A stretch of DNA of 64,000 nt. It comes from a bacterium (GTDB lineage Bacteria > Bacteroidota > Ignavibacteria > Kapaibacteriales > UBA7675). The stretch covers positions 150,670-214,669 of the forward strand of contig JAUIKM010000005.1 of assembly GCA_030430495.1 (NCBI GenBank), written 5' to 3'. The stretch's first letter is position 1; the number at the start of each line of letters is the position of its first letter. Under the pieces are notes generated by a model. The model was not told where the DNA came from and did no database searches. It was given only the letters and a program-made list of their open reading frames with translations. Both the position numbers and the translations under genes were made by a program. This document shows, piece by piece, positions 9,658 through 19,398 of the stretch.

Positions 9658-10296
9658 ATGTCTGTTAATGTTACTCCCGCGGGTCAACCGTACAAACTGC
9701 GCTTTGTCAACAATTCGATTAACAACTGGACATTTGTCTGTTTTCAGGATCAGCCGACGGGCTTGCCGAAGAACTACAAACAGCTCGCCTGGTTCGCCAA
9801 GTCCGCCGCACCGGACAGCAACGTGACGTTCGAGTGGGAAATCGACTACAGTTTTGTCTGGTCCGAAACCGGCGAACTGCTGCCCGGCGTGGTCTTCGAT
9901 GCCGGGCAGACGAAGCCGGCGGATTTGAAACTCAACAATCAAATCGGCTACACGCACACGGATGACTTTTACTTTGAGAACCAGGGCAAGGGCCCGAATC
10001 CGGGTGCACTGAAGATTGTACAGGACGACACGATTCCCACACATACATCTTCCGTGGGTATCGGCATGTCCGGCGCGGGTACTTTTGTGGTGCAGGCCGA
10101 ACCGAACATCGACGTGACTTTCACGCCGACGCCCAACTACTACATCACCTTCATGGATTCGATGCAGAGGGGTGAAGTGATGAACATCACCGAGACGGCC
10201 GCAGTGAAACAAATTGTGTTCCCGCCGAATCAGTTCCTTGCAACCGCTACGCTCGGACCGGACAACCTCTGGACGGTTTCCTACTCCAACTCCTGA
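9658..10296 (+). CDS. RhiA-like protein
   Basis: The 212-residue protein has YKLRFVNNSINNWTFVCFQ, then LAWFAKSAAPDSNVTFEWEI, YSFVWSETGELLPGVVF and a C-terminal MSGAGTFVVQAEPN segment. This order resembles RhiA, the rhizosphere-expressed protein of Rhizobium leguminosarum, and its homologues, whose biochemical role is unknown. No signal peptide is present, so the location is probably cytoplasmic. A partial paralogue follows at 10586. The start ATG follows a purine-rich GAGG stretch. Confidence 0.65.
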   Translation: MSVNVTPAGQPYKLRFVNNSINNWTFVCFQDQPTGLPKNYKQLAWFAKSAAPDSNVTFEWEIDYSFVWSETGELLPGVVFDAGQTKPADLKLNNQIGYTHTDDFYFENQGKGPNPGALKIVQDDTIPTHTSSVGIGMSGAGTFVVQAEPNIDVTFTPTPNYYITFMDSMQRGEVMNITETAAVKQIVFPPNQFLATATLGPDNLWTVSYSNS

Positions 10297-10585
10297 GGAG
10301 CGCCGTCATCCGGGCATCGACATTGCGTCGCTTGAATCCCGTTTGACATTTCCGGCACTTTGACGATCGCTCCTCCACCGGCGTCCTGTGGCAGTACCCG
10401 AGACTGAGTTTAACTCCGTCCGGCATGCGTTCTCACTGCGCGATCTCACCGGGGGTCAGATCACTGGCCATAGCGGATCGTGTTCTCTGCGAACGGACCA
10501 TGGCGGAGGAGTTGTTTAATCACCCGCCGGCCGACCAGATTTTTGGGCGGCGGATTGTTTTATTGAGTTAACCACGGAGAAATCG

Positions 10586-11145
10586 ATGAGTTGTAAAGAC
10601 TCAAATATAGGTCAGTCCTACTCGATCAAATTCATTAATAACTCGAGCGGCAACAATACGTTTGTCTGTTATCAAAAACAGAGCAAGGGCATGCCGCCGG
10701 AAGCACAAAGCCTGGCCTGGTTTGTCAGGACGGCCGCGCCCGATACACACATCAAGTTCACCTGGACCGTGGACTACAGTTTTATCTGGACTGAAACGGA
10801 GGTGCTGCGCGATGACTATTACTATGAAGCCGGCGGAATGAAAAAGGCCGATCTCGACGAAAACGATCAAACCGGTTTTACGTACGCGAACGAAGAGTTC
10901 CACTTTACCGACACGAGTTTCGGCGGAACCGAAGGCGCATTGACAATCAAGATGGATGACGCCATTCCACCGAACAAAGCCCATGCAGGCATTGCCATGT
11001 CGGGCGCGGGCGTCTATCTGGCGTCGGCCCGGAAAAACTGGGAGGCGTGAAGGTCGACTTCCCGGCCAACTGTTTCGCCGCAACGGCTTTGTACGGTCCG
11101 GCCGATTGCAGCGGAGAGGCATGCTGGAAATTCAGCTACACCTGA
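10586..11145 (+). pseudogene. Second RhiA-like gene, with internal deletion and frameshift
   Basis: The frame from 10586 (after GGAGAAATCG) aligns with the upstream RhiA-like protein over SLAWFVRTAAPDTHIKFTW, YSFIWTETE and AMSGAGVYLASARKN, then stops at 11050. The missing C terminus (VKVDFPANCFAATALYGP ... CWKFSYT) is found in a different frame at 11047-11145 and matches the paralogue's end. Relative to the paralogue about 37 residues are lost at the junction. A roughly 100-bp deletion that also shifted frame explains this. The 154-residue truncated product could still be made. Confidence 0.7.
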
Positions 11146-11520
11146 ATCTAACGCCGGGTCGGGCTGCGTCCTCAGCATAATTAACAGGCGATTGTGCCTC
11201 TTGCTGCCTGATCCGGAGTCGGCCATGGGATGTGCCCGCTGTTCACCACTCACAGGTTCAGAACTCATGGTGCACCATGCGTTTTGGCCTGTTGGTACGA
11301 GATGTAGTTGTTAATACAGGCGCACGGAACACTGCGATTCTGTGCGGCCGATTTTTCAGGAGGAAAATCCCTTCACAGGAATGGAGGAGCGGTCGCGCAA
11401 ATGTCGGGACGGCGCTGGAAAAGGCGAAGTGCCGGTCGCCGGCTGCTTTAAACGCGCTGAGTCCCGTGTGTTGCTGTGCGTGCGCCGCCGGGACGTCGAC
11501 CCGAATTGCATCTTCAAACA
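11146..11520. other. Intergenic between RhiA remnant and operon terminator
   Basis: No credible gene was found in this 375-bp stretch. It includes a TGTTAATAC word and GC-rich sequence of unclear role. Confidence 0.4.
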
Positions 11521-11552
11521 AAAGCCTCCGAACCCAAAAGTTCGGAAGCTTT
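11521..11552 (-). terminator. Rho-independent terminator of the decarboxylase operon
   Basis: A 13-bp stem (AAAGCTTCCGAAC with AAAGCCTCCGAAC on the other strand, one mismatch) and a 6-nt loop are followed on the minus strand by TTTTGTTTG. It lies about 85 bp past the last stop codon of the operon. Confidence 0.85.
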
Positions 11553-11636
11553 ACGTTTAACGACAAGCCAAACAAAAAAATCATGCAGCCGGCCGGAGTT
11601 CAGCGACGGCAACGGCCCGCGCACAGTGTGAATGGC

Positions 11637-13112
11637 TTATTTCGTCAGGCTGCCTGTAAACACGGGTTTCTCGCGTTTGTCTTCGAACAGTTCCGAGACA
11701 TATTGACCGCGGAAGGCCTTGATCCAGCGTTTGGCGCGATCCGTCAACTGAAAGTCGTCCGTCATCATGCGGCCGCGCGCCACCAGAATGCCGAGATCCG
11801 CGCCCTCGTAAATATAGTCGCCCGCTTTGGCGATGCGCAGGAAAAAGGCTTCGTTCTCCGCGTCGACGGCGCGGCGGTGCGTGTCCATGCGGTCGAACTG
11901 AATATGCCCGTTGTCGTACAGATGCCAGATGCCGGAACGCGGCGCGGTGTTGACGTGCTCGATCGTGTCTTCCGTGTGTTTAATAACCAACTGGCTCCAG
12001 CCGTCGATATTTTCCTGATTGCTCCAACGCTCGTTGATCTCGTCGACGTCCAGGTCGTAGTCGACATCCATCCATTCGAGGATGTGAAACAGGTACAGCG
12101 GGGCGTCGGCCAGGGCAAAGACTGCGTGATTGGTGATCGAGCTGGCGCCGGTGACGCGCGGGTTTAACTCGCCCAGGTAAATACTGCCGTTGTCCTGGTC
12201 GATTAAAAAGTCGAGTTCAAAGTAGCCGCGATAGCCTTCCTCGCGCAGTTGGTTGCCGAAGAGCTGTGTGTATTCGTGTGCTTTGGCGCGCAATTCCGGC
12301 GTGAAGGCGTCGGCGTAAATTTCGTTGCCGCACCAGCCGCCCTTGTAGGGCGTTAACTCTTCGAAGCCGACGAGTTCGGTCATCAGCGGAGCGACGATCG
12401 TGCCGTGGCGCGTCACGCAGGCCTCGATGGCCGCGCCGCGGCAGTTGATGCGTTTCATGACTTTGACTTCGTCTTCGGCGCTGATTTCCTCGGCGTGTTT
12501 GTTAAACTCTTCTTCGTTGCTGATGAAAAAGGTCGTGTGCCCCGAATCGCCGAAAGGCGTCTGAATGACGAGGTCGTCGCCGAGGTCGGCGGCAACACGG
12601 AGCAGGTGTTTGTAGTCTTCGACCGCGGTTAACACATTGGGGACGCAGGGGACGTCGGCTTTTTCGGCAATGCGGTTGGTGTTAACCTTGTTGTCCATGT
12701 CATTGCGCATTCTGGCGCTGGGGAACATGATTTCGAGGCCCAGTTTCTGCGCCAGTTTCTCCGAGGTTTCGTCGAACATCAGGAACATGGCCTTGCCGGC
12801 TTCGCCGTCTTTGCTGCGCCGGCGGATGAAGTCCTGCACTTCCGGATGCTGCAACAGGTAGTTGTTGATATCCTCGATGCTTTCGAATTCATCGTGAGGT
12901 ATTTCCTGTTTGGGCGAGAATACGTTGGGATGCAGCCCGTCAAAACACTCGATGTGGCAAATAAAACGAAAGCCGCGAATCCATTCGTCCGCACCGAGCA
13001 GGTTGAAATTGGTCGCGCTGATGAAATAGATGGGCACTTCGTTTTTGTAGAAATAGCGACGAATATCGGAAACGCCGTTCAAAACCTTGCTGTCCTTGGC
13101 TGCCTTATCCAT
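11637..13112 (-). CDS. ATP-grasp ligase of biotin-carboxylase type
   Basis: The 491-residue protein shows ATP-grasp features: a nucleotide-binding region DLVIQTPFGDSGHTTFF (about 190-206), EEGYRGYFELDFLID and the catalytic/metal motif LGELNPRVTGAS (about 320-331). No biotin-carrier or carboxyltransferase domain is attached, so 'biotin carboxylase' describes the fold, not the reaction; an amide- or peptide-forming ligase is equally likely. The ATG at 13112 follows AGGAGG at 9-nt spacing, which overrides an ORF extension to 13190. It is the last gene of the operon, 43 bp after the decarboxylase. Confidence 0.8.
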   Translation of the reverse strand: MDKAAKDSKVLNGVSDIRRYFYKNEVPIYFISATNFNLLGADEWIRGFRFICHIECFDGLHPNVFSPKQEIPHDEFESIEDINNYLLQHPEVQDFIRRRSKDGEAGKAMFLMFDETSEKLAQKLGLEIMFPSARMRNDMDNKVNTNRIAEKADVPCVPNVLTAVEDYKHLLRVAADLGDDLVIQTPFGDSGHTTFFISNEEEFNKHAEEISAEDEVKVMKRINCRGAAIEACVTRHGTIVAPLMTELVGFEELTPYKGGWCGNEIYADAFTPELRAKAHEYTQLFGNQLREEGYRGYFELDFLIDQDNGSIYLGELNPRVTGASSITNHAVFALADAPLYLFHILEWMDVDYDLDVDEINERWSNQENIDGWSQLVIKHTEDTIEHVNTAPRSGIWHLYDNGHIQFDRMDTHRRAVDAENEAFFLRIAKAGDYIYEGADLGILVARGRMMTDDFQLTDRAKRWIKAFRGQYVSELFEDKREKPVFTGSLTK

Positions 13113-13155
13113 GGATGATGTCCTCCTGTGTGTATTTCTGTTTAAAGTATTCTGA

Positions 13156-15897
13156 TCATTCGTTGGTTGCGGCGCCGCCGTCGTGTGCAAAACGCCGCAG
13201 CGCGCCCATTGCGGTGGCCGTTTGCTGCCTGTTTAACACGGAATCGCGGAAGATGCGCAGGCCGAGGTCGGCGCGGTAGCCGTGAATTTCGCTGACGTCC
13301 AGTGCGAGCATGAAGCGGACGATTGCCTCGCTTACAAGCTGACCCGGAACGAGCACGGGGAAACCGGGCGGATAGGGGATGACAAAGGACGAGGCGACGA
13401 GCGCGCGTCCCGTGTTTAAAATGTCCAGGCAGTCTTTCAGCGGCACGTATTCGCAGTTCTCTTCGTGATAGGCCAGAAAATATGCCAGGCGCAGGTTGCC
13501 GCCGGGAACGCCTGGAACAGCCTGAAACGAGGAGTGGAAACTGCTGAAGTCGGGTAGCGGAGGCGCCTCCTGCGTCAGCGAGTGAATGCGTTCGTCGGCG
13601 ATCTGCAGTTCGCGCGTGTTTAAGGAGCGGCGCCGCTCGTCCAGCTCGTCCGCTATCTGCAGCAGGGCATTCGTCAGGTAGGCCACGCTGCTGCGCGTCG
13701 TACCGATGTTTGTCATCAGCAGGACCGTATTGCGCGAGGTTTTGTTAATCTGAATGTTAAAGCGGTCCATCAGGTATTCGTTTTTGAATGTATCGCCGTC
13801 GACGCCGGTACGCCCGATAAACAAGGTTATCTTGGTTGGGTCGAGCACAAATTCATCGTGCGCCCAGGCGTTTTCCATCCGCGTCCAGCCGTTTTGGCTG
13901 TCGTAGTATTCGTGCAGACCGCTTTCGCGGAACTCATTGGGGATGAAATCGCGTACGGTCAGCACGTCGAAGTAGCGCTTCAGGCGCGGATTGTCGTTAA
14001 TCTTGGCGCGCAGGACCATTGCCAGCTCGATGCTTTTTTCCACCAGTTCATACCCTTCGAACTGTACCTGGCGGCGTCCGGCGTCGAGCGACGCGAGCAT
14101 CTGGTAGTTGGGCGAGGTTGAGGTGTGCGTCATATAGGCTTCCAGGAAGGTGGTTTCGGCTTTGCGCCGGAAATCTTCGTCCCAGATGTGAATCATCGAC
14201 CCCTGGCGGAAACTGCTGAGGGTTTTGTGCGTGCTTTGTGTGGCGTAGACGCGGATGCGCACTTTGTCGGGATCGGGCAATAGCGGCGTTGCGTCCGCGG
14301 GCAGTTGTGCAATGTGGTCGGCGTAGGTTTTGCGGTATTCGTCCGAGCGATACTTGTGCCACAACTTGTGCGCGCAGGCCATACCGGTACGCTGTTTGTA
14401 GGTATACGTGAATCCGGCGAAGGCAAACCAGGCTTCGTCCCAGAGGAAGACAATGTCGGGTTTGATCGCCAGGACGCGCTCCATAAATCGCTCGACGTTG
14501 TAAACAAGGCCGTCGAACGTGCAGTTTGTCAGCAGCAGCATTTTAACTTTGTCCAGGCGTCCCCCGGCGCGCAGCTCTTCCATTTTTTCGATGATGCTGT
14601 CCAGCGTCACCGCGCCATACATCGAGTATTTTTCGATTGGATATGAGTCGAGGTACACGGGAAAGGCACCCGAAAGCACCAGGCCGTAGTGGTGCGATTT
14701 GTGGCAGTCGCGATCGATCAACACGACATCGCCCGGTTCGGCCAGCGACTGAACGACGATTTTGTTTGCCGTCGATGTGCCGTTCGTCACAAAAAAGGTC
14801 TGGCGCGCGCCGTAGGCTTTTGCCGCCATTTCCTGGGCCGCCTTGAGTGTGCCGGTCGGCTGCAGCAGCGAGTCCAGGCCGCCGGTGGTTGAGGATGTCT
14901 CGGCCAGGAACATGTTGCGGCCGTAGAATTCGCCGAAGTCGCTAATCCAGCGCGACTTGAAGACGCTGTTGCCGCGTGAAATCGGCATGGCGTGGAAGAC
15001 GCCCGTCGGCTTCTGGCTGTATTCACACAGAGCGCTGAAAAAGGGCGTGTTGTAGCGATCGCGAATGCCGCGAATAATGCTCAGGTGCAACTCCTGCATG
15101 TCCTCGCGCCGGTAGTAAATGCGCCGGAAGAGTTGCAGCGTCGACTCCTTCAGGTCGCTCAGCGCCGTATCCGTCACGTAGTAGGCGTCGAGCTGCGGCC
15201 GAAAGCGCGCCACCAGGCGGCCGAGCAGGGGCCCCAGGTCGCTCTGCGGCAGGTCGGCCGCATCGATTTTCAGCAAATGGCGCAGGTAGGGTTCTATCAG
15301 CGGCGGCAGTGCGCCGGCGCGGTAGCGCGGAGCATAACGCACGACAACGGCCTGAATGTTGTGGTTAAACAGGAGCGCTATCAGCGCGTCCTGAAAGGTG
15401 TGTTGTACCGTGATGTCGTACACGAACTGGTCGCCGGGCGAGCGCAGTTCGCGCACGCGCGCGCGCAGCGCCGCTTCATCCATCGGACTGAGGTCTTCGA
15501 CAAAGAGGACTTCAAAGTAGTTTTTGCGTTTGTCGACCTGGCGTTCTTGCGGCACATCCTTCGCCGTCTCGTCGTCGTCGTCTTCCATCAGCTGCGGCGC
15601 GGCGCGGTAGGCCTCGCTGACGAGCATTCGATTGAGCGAAGCGGCTTCGTGTTCAAGGAGGGCGTATTCCCTGCGTTCCAGCAAACGTTTAAGCTTGTCG
15701 ACGCGCTGCAGGCCGGGAAAGGCAAAGTATCGTTCGACGGTCCCGAGGCGTTTGATGTGTTCAGCGCCTTGTTTGCGCAGTTGTTTAAGTCGCGCTGCTT
15801 CGATCCCGGCGCGCGTCATTTCAACGCACAGGTTCTTGAATTCCGTCCACAGGTCGAGGCGGAGCTGGCCGATGCTGTAGTAGGGAGCGCTGGTCAT
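13156..15897 (-). CDS. Large Orn/Lys/Arg-decarboxylase-fold PLP enzyme
   Basis: This 913-residue protein has an N-terminal helical region, a receiver-like 'wing' segment (about 130-200), and a fold-type I PLP domain with FFVTNGTSTANK, RDCHKSHHYGLVLSGA, FLWDEAWFAF and the Schiff-base motif ATQSTHKTLSSFRQGS (Lys558). Classical biodegradative decarboxylases are 700-760 residues, so this is a longer, divergent branch; substrate residues cannot be assigned by eye. The reaction is probably alpha-decarboxylation of a basic amino acid. GGAG precedes the ATG, which overlaps the VOC gene stop by 4 bp. Confidence 0.85.
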   Translation of the reverse strand: MTSAPYYSIGQLRLDLWTEFKNLCVEMTRAGIEAARLKQLRKQGAEHIKRLGTVERYFAFPGLQRVDKLKRLLERREYALLEHEAASLNRMLVSEAYRAAPQLMEDDDDETAKDVPQERQVDKRKNYFEVLFVEDLSPMDEAALRARVRELRSPGDQFVYDITVQHTFQDALIALLFNHNIQAVVVRYAPRYRAGALPPLIEPYLRHLLKIDAADLPQSDLGPLLGRLVARFRPQLDAYYVTDTALSDLKESTLQLFRRIYYRREDMQELHLSIIRGIRDRYNTPFFSALCEYSQKPTGVFHAMPISRGNSVFKSRWISDFGEFYGRNMFLAETSSTTGGLDSLLQPTGTLKAAQEMAAKAYGARQTFFVTNGTSTANKIVVQSLAEPGDVVLIDRDCHKSHHYGLVLSGAFPVYLDSYPIEKYSMYGAVTLDSIIEKMEELRAGGRLDKVKMLLLTNCTFDGLVYNVERFMERVLAIKPDIVFLWDEAWFAFAGFTYTYKQRTGMACAHKLWHKYRSDEYRKTYADHIAQLPADATPLLPDPDKVRIRVYATQSTHKTLSSFRQGSMIHIWDEDFRRKAETTFLEAYMTHTSTSPNYQMLASLDAGRRQVQFEGYELVEKSIELAMVLRAKINDNPRLKRYFDVLTVRDFIPNEFRESGLHEYYDSQNGWTRMENAWAHDEFVLDPTKITLFIGRTGVDGDTFKNEYLMDRFNIQINKTSRNTVLLMTNIGTTRSSVAYLTNALLQIADELDERRRSLNTRELQIADERIHSLTQEAPPLPDFSSFHSSFQAVPGVPGGNLRLAYFLAYHEENCEYVPLKDCLDILNTGRALVASSFVIPYPPGFPVLVPGQLVSEAIVRFMLALDVSEIHGYRADLGLRIFRDSVLNRQQTATAMGALRRFAHDGGAATNE

Positions 15898-16337
15898 GAA
15901 GGGGACTCCGTGTTGTGTGTGTTGCCGCGGCTGGTGTGCAGCGCCAGGCGATTGCCCTCGGTGTCGATGAAAATGGCAAAGCTGCCGGACTCCTGGTCGA
16001 TTCGTGTGGAGGGCATGACGACGCGGCCTCCGCCGTTCGCCACGCGGTCGAGCGTAGTCTGGATGTCGATGCCTGCGTCGAAGTAGATGAGCGGGCCCGT
16101 TTCGCTCGGAACGCAGCCCGGGCCGGCCACCAGCGCTCCGTTGACCCCGGACCGCGGCGGAAACAGCGCCATCCTGTAGTCCTTGCTTTCCACTTTGCTC
16201 ATGGCGATGTTAAACACATGCTGGTAGAATGCCGTGGCGCGGTCCAGGTGCAGGACTGGAATTTCAAACCAGTTCAGATAGTGTGTTGTGTTCTTCTTGT
16301 TTGGTGTTGCTGCCGATTTCTTCGAGCTGCTACCCAT
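15894..16337 (-). CDS. VOC-family (glyoxalase/dioxygenase-like) protein
   Basis: A single VOC module is visible: HYLNWFEIPVLHLDRATAFY, FGR-type strands around LIYFDAGIDIQTTLDRV, and SFAIFIDTEGNRLALH at the end. VOC proteins are metal-dependent lyases, dioxygenases or isomerases, or binding proteins. The N terminus is Ser/Lys/Asn-rich. The ATG at 16337 has GGGAGA directly upstream; another ATG at 16349 would add four residues. The stop overlaps the decarboxylase start (ATGA), so the two are translationally coupled and probably act in the same pathway. Confidence 0.8.
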   Translation of the reverse strand: MGSSSKKSAATPNKKNTTHYLNWFEIPVLHLDRATAFYQHVFNIAMSKVESKDYRMALFPPRSGVNGALVAGPGCVPSETGPLIYFDAGIDIQTTLDRVANGGGRVVMPSTRIDQESGSFAIFIDTEGNRLALHTSRGNTHNTESPS

Positions 16338-16390
16338 AGAATCTCCCATTGATTAAACAAACGAATCCGGCTGCTGGTCCCAGCGCCGCA

Positions 16391-17314
16391 TCACTTGACG
16401 GTGTTCGGCAAGTGCGAGATGTTTTCTTCCTTTTTGCGGAGTTCGCGCAGCTCATCGGTCCGTTGCGGTTTAATCAGCGGCCCCAGCGATTCAAGGTAGG
16501 AGTGATCCGCGTCCTTGCTGTAAATCGTAAAGTCGCCGATGTGATCGCGGAAGCTCTTGAGCGGCTGGCCCAGGCGCAGTACGCCCAGTTCGCGGCTGCG
16601 TTTAACACGTTCAATGTCGATTTCGATCGGGAAGATCTCCTCCGTCGCGCCCGCCTGGTGCAAGACGCGACCGTCCGGTCCGCAGACGACGGAGCGCCCG
16701 CTGCCGCCGGCGTCCAGCCCATTGACGTCAAAGAAAAAACACTGGTTGACGGTCGCCATGGCTCGCGCAATCGAGAGTTCGATGTCGCGATCGATCGTGC
16801 CCGTCATCGTCGGGTGCAGGATCACCTCCGCACCCATCACCGTCAGCGTCCGGATCGTCTCCGGGAACCACATGTCGTAGCAGATCGTCACGCCGAAGCG
16901 GCCGACATTCGGGATGTCGAAGACGCAGAATTCCGAGCCGGGCGTCACGCCGACTTCATAGGGATAGAACGGGAACATCTTGCGATAGCGCGTCACCACT
17001 TCGCCGGCCGGATTGATGACGGAGGCCGTGTTGTAGATGATATTGTCTTTTTTCTCGAACACCGAGCCGGGCAGGAGCCAGATGCGGTGTTTTTTGGCCA
17101 TTGCCTGCATGGCGGCCTCAAACGGTCCCGGCACGTCCTGGGCGTAATAGGTTAGCGGGCCGTAGCCGCACAGTTCGCTGAACACGACCATGTCCACCCA
17201 GGGGTAGAGATTCATCGTTATGTCCAGCTTGAGATTCATCATCTCTACATTGGAGTGCGTGGCCGATGTGCGCATCTGGATGCCGGCGATAGCAAAGGGC
17301 TTAATGTTCGTCAT
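16391..17314 (-). CDS. Nitrilase-superfamily carbon-nitrogen hydrolase
   Basis: The catalytic triad is complete: Glu47 (FSELCGYG), Lys112 (YRKMFPFYP) and Cys145 (ICYDMWFPE). The 307-residue length is normal. The family hydrolyses amides and carbamoyl-amines; one branch is N-carbamoylputrescine amidase. A polyamine-type reaction would fit the decarboxylase and aminotransferase in the same operon, but no agmatine deiminase is present, so that pathway is incomplete here. The start codon overlaps the aminotransferase stop by 4 bp (ATGA). Confidence 0.85.
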   Translation of the reverse strand: MTNIKPFAIAGIQMRTSATHSNVEMMNLKLDITMNLYPWVDMVVFSELCGYGPLTYYAQDVPGPFEAAMQAMAKKHRIWLLPGSVFEKKDNIIYNTASVINPAGEVVTRYRKMFPFYPYEVGVTPGSEFCVFDIPNVGRFGVTICYDMWFPETIRTLTVMGAEVILHPTMTGTIDRDIELSIARAMATVNQCFFFDVNGLDAGGSGRSVVCGPDGRVLHQAGATEEIFPIEIDIERVKRSRELGVLRLGQPLKSFRDHIGDFTIYSKDADHSYLESLGPLIKPQRTDELRELRKKEENISHLPNTVK

Positions 17315-18606
17315 AGTGCTTTTGCAAGCTCCTCTTCGATGATGTCAAGCCCTCGCGTCAGCAGTTCGTCGCTGATCACAAGAGGCGTCAGAATTCGAAT
17401 CACGTTTTTGAATGTGCCCGCGCTCAGCAGAATCAGGCCGCGCTCGGCGCATCCCCTGATTATCTTCGCGCACAGCTCCGCATCGGCGCGGCGCGGGTCG
17501 CCGTCGCGCACGAGTTCAAAACCGATCATGGCGCCCAGCCCGCGCACGTCGCCGATAGCCGGGTAGTTGGCCTGCATTGATTTCAGACGGCGTGTTATCT
17601 GCTCGCCAATTCGGTTCGCGCGCGCATTCAGATCGTGCTTTTTGATCAGGTCGATCGTCGCCAGCGCCGCGGCGCAGCACAGCGGGCTGCCGATGTAGGT
17701 TCCGCCGATGGTTCCCGGCGCGGCGGCGTCCATCACTTCCGCGCGGCCCACCACCGCGGCGATCGGCAGTCCCGAGCCCAGCGATTTTGCGTAGGTGCTT
17801 ATGTCCGGCGTTACACCGTAGTTCTGCCAGGCGGCCCACTGCCCCGTACGGCCGAAGCCGCTCTGGACCTCGTCCATAATCAGGATGATGCCGTGTTCGT
17901 CGCAAAAGCGTCGCAAGCCCTCCAGGTATTCCGGCGGCACGGGGTAAAATCCGCCCTCGCCCTGCACCGGTTCCAGGATGATCGCGGCCAGGCTGTCCGG
18001 ATCAACCACGTTGTAAGCGCTCTCGCGCAGCCGCTTCAGTTCAAATTCCACGTACTCCGCGTAGCTGCGCCCGCCGCCGTAGCGATAGTAATTGGGGAAG
18101 GGCAGCCGGTAGACTTCCGGCGCAAATGGGCCGCAGTGCAGTTTGTAGCCCACTTTGCTCGTCAAGGTCATCGCCATCATCGTGCGCCCGTGGTACGCGC
18201 CGGTATAACACAGCACGGCCTGGCGTTTGGTCGCCTGCCGCGCGATCTTGATGGCATTTTCTACCGCTTCAGCGCCCGTACTGACGAGCATCGCCTTACT
18301 GCTCTCGCCGTGCGGCAGGATTTCCGCCAGTTGTTCGCACAGCGCCACGTATGGTTCGTACGTCACGACATTAAAGCTGGTATGCAGGTACTTGCCGGCC
18401 TGTTCGCGCACCGCCGCCACCACTTCCGGCGGGCAGTGTCCCGCATTGACAACGCCGATCCCGCCTGCAAAATCGATCAGTTCACGGCCGTCTTCATCGA
18501 TGATTGTCGCGCCGTACGCCTCGCGTACCGTCGCGGTGTTAAAGACGCCGACGCCGTTGGCAACGGCTTTGCGCCTGCGTTCGAATAATTGCTGCGATTT
18601 AGTCAT
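17311..18606 (-). CDS. Class III PLP aminotransferase (GABA/acetylornithine type)
   Basis: The 431-residue protein has class III hallmarks: FAGGIGVVNAGHCPPEVV, the cofactor region STGAEAVENAIKIARQAT, YHGRT, EPVQGEGGFYPVP, MDEVQSGFGRTG and the Schiff-base TYAKSLGSGLP. Closest in style are 4-aminobutyrate and other omega-amino-acid aminotransferases. It is the first gene of the five-gene operon. The ATG at 18606 follows AAGGAAC; an upstream TTG-started extension to 18702 lacks conservation. The promoter should lie in the 18.6-19.7 kb gap. Confidence 0.85.
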   Translation of the reverse strand: MTKSQQLFERRRKAVANGVGVFNTATVREAYGATIIDEDGRELIDFAGGIGVVNAGHCPPEVVAAVREQAGKYLHTSFNVVTYEPYVALCEQLAEILPHGESSKAMLVSTGAEAVENAIKIARQATKRQAVLCYTGAYHGRTMMAMTLTSKVGYKLHCGPFAPEVYRLPFPNYYRYGGGRSYAEYVEFELKRLRESAYNVVDPDSLAAIILEPVQGEGGFYPVPPEYLEGLRRFCDEHGIILIMDEVQSGFGRTGQWAAWQNYGVTPDISTYAKSLGSGLPIAAVVGRAEVMDAAAPGTIGGTYIGSPLCCAAALATIDLIKKHDLNARANRIGEQITRRLKSMQANYPAIGDVRGLGAMIGFELVRDGDPRRADAELCAKIIRGCAERGLILLSAGTFKNVIRILTPLVISDELLTRGLDIIEEELAKAL

Positions 18607-19129
18607 TGTTCCTTGGTTCCACATGTGTCGTTGTGCCGGTTCCGGCGGCAGCGCAGTCCTCCGCAGTGTCGGGACCTTGATTCCGACATGCCGACTTTGC
18701 ACCGGCTTGCGCTGCGTTGCAACCTGAAATGTTAAGTCCGGGCCCGGGGTGGCCGCGGTCGTTCTTGCGTTTCGACTTCGGCGTTTACGTATAGTTTAAA
18801 ACGCTGTTTAAGACGGCGGTGTTGTTAAGCAACAATGTTCCGCTTTGCAGTGGTCCCGGGCGGCGTTGCACGGATCAACACCCGACTGCGGGAAACGCAA
18901 ATGGTAAGCACAGTCGCAGTATACGACAATGCCGCTTAATTATTGCACGGTTTTTCATTAAATCTTTTCAGGCCGCCTTGTTGCTTGTCTGGTGGACGGT
19001 TCTGTCTGTGGTGGAAAGTTGTCAAATTATTCACGGCCTGTGCCTTTTAAGGGCGCAGATGTTAAACAAACGATTTTCGCTGTATCAGTCGGTTGCGGAA
19101 CTGTGCGCGTCATTGTTGCAACACCGGCT

Positions 19130-19187
19130 TCCTGCCGGTCGCCGTCGGTTTTTTTTAAATCCCCTTTTGTTTGTCTTCGATTCAGGT
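19130..19187 (-). repeat. Dispersed CAAACAAAAA-type element, subgroup 3
   Basis: Read on the minus strand it gives GACAAACAAAAGGGG, then an A-rich run and GGCGACCGGCAGGAAGCCGG, matching the element at 3868-3925. Confidence 0.55.
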
Positions 19188-19398
19188 GCGTGCGGTTTTC
19201 CTGCCGCAGTTCGCCGCAATCAGTTTTTGTGTTCCCTGAATCGCCGTGTGGCTCCCGGTGTACTTTTGTGGTCGCAGTCGATGTTATTGCCGCACGCGCG
19301 CTTCCTCCTGAGTGTGGACGCACAGTCCACAAAAACCTGACGTCACAGCTGGAAATGCGGAGATGCCTGCCCTGAACGTTTGTGTTTTCGGAATAACC

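Noticed and set aside
14992..16086. Long plus-strand open frame (364 codons) across the decarboxylase and VOC genes
   Set aside because: It is an antisense shadow of two well-supported minus-strand genes; its composition is Arg/Ala/Val-rich with no motif.
17635..18588. Plus-strand 317-codon open frame over the aminotransferase
   Set aside because: Antisense shadow of a class III aminotransferase with all catalytic motifs in the other strand.
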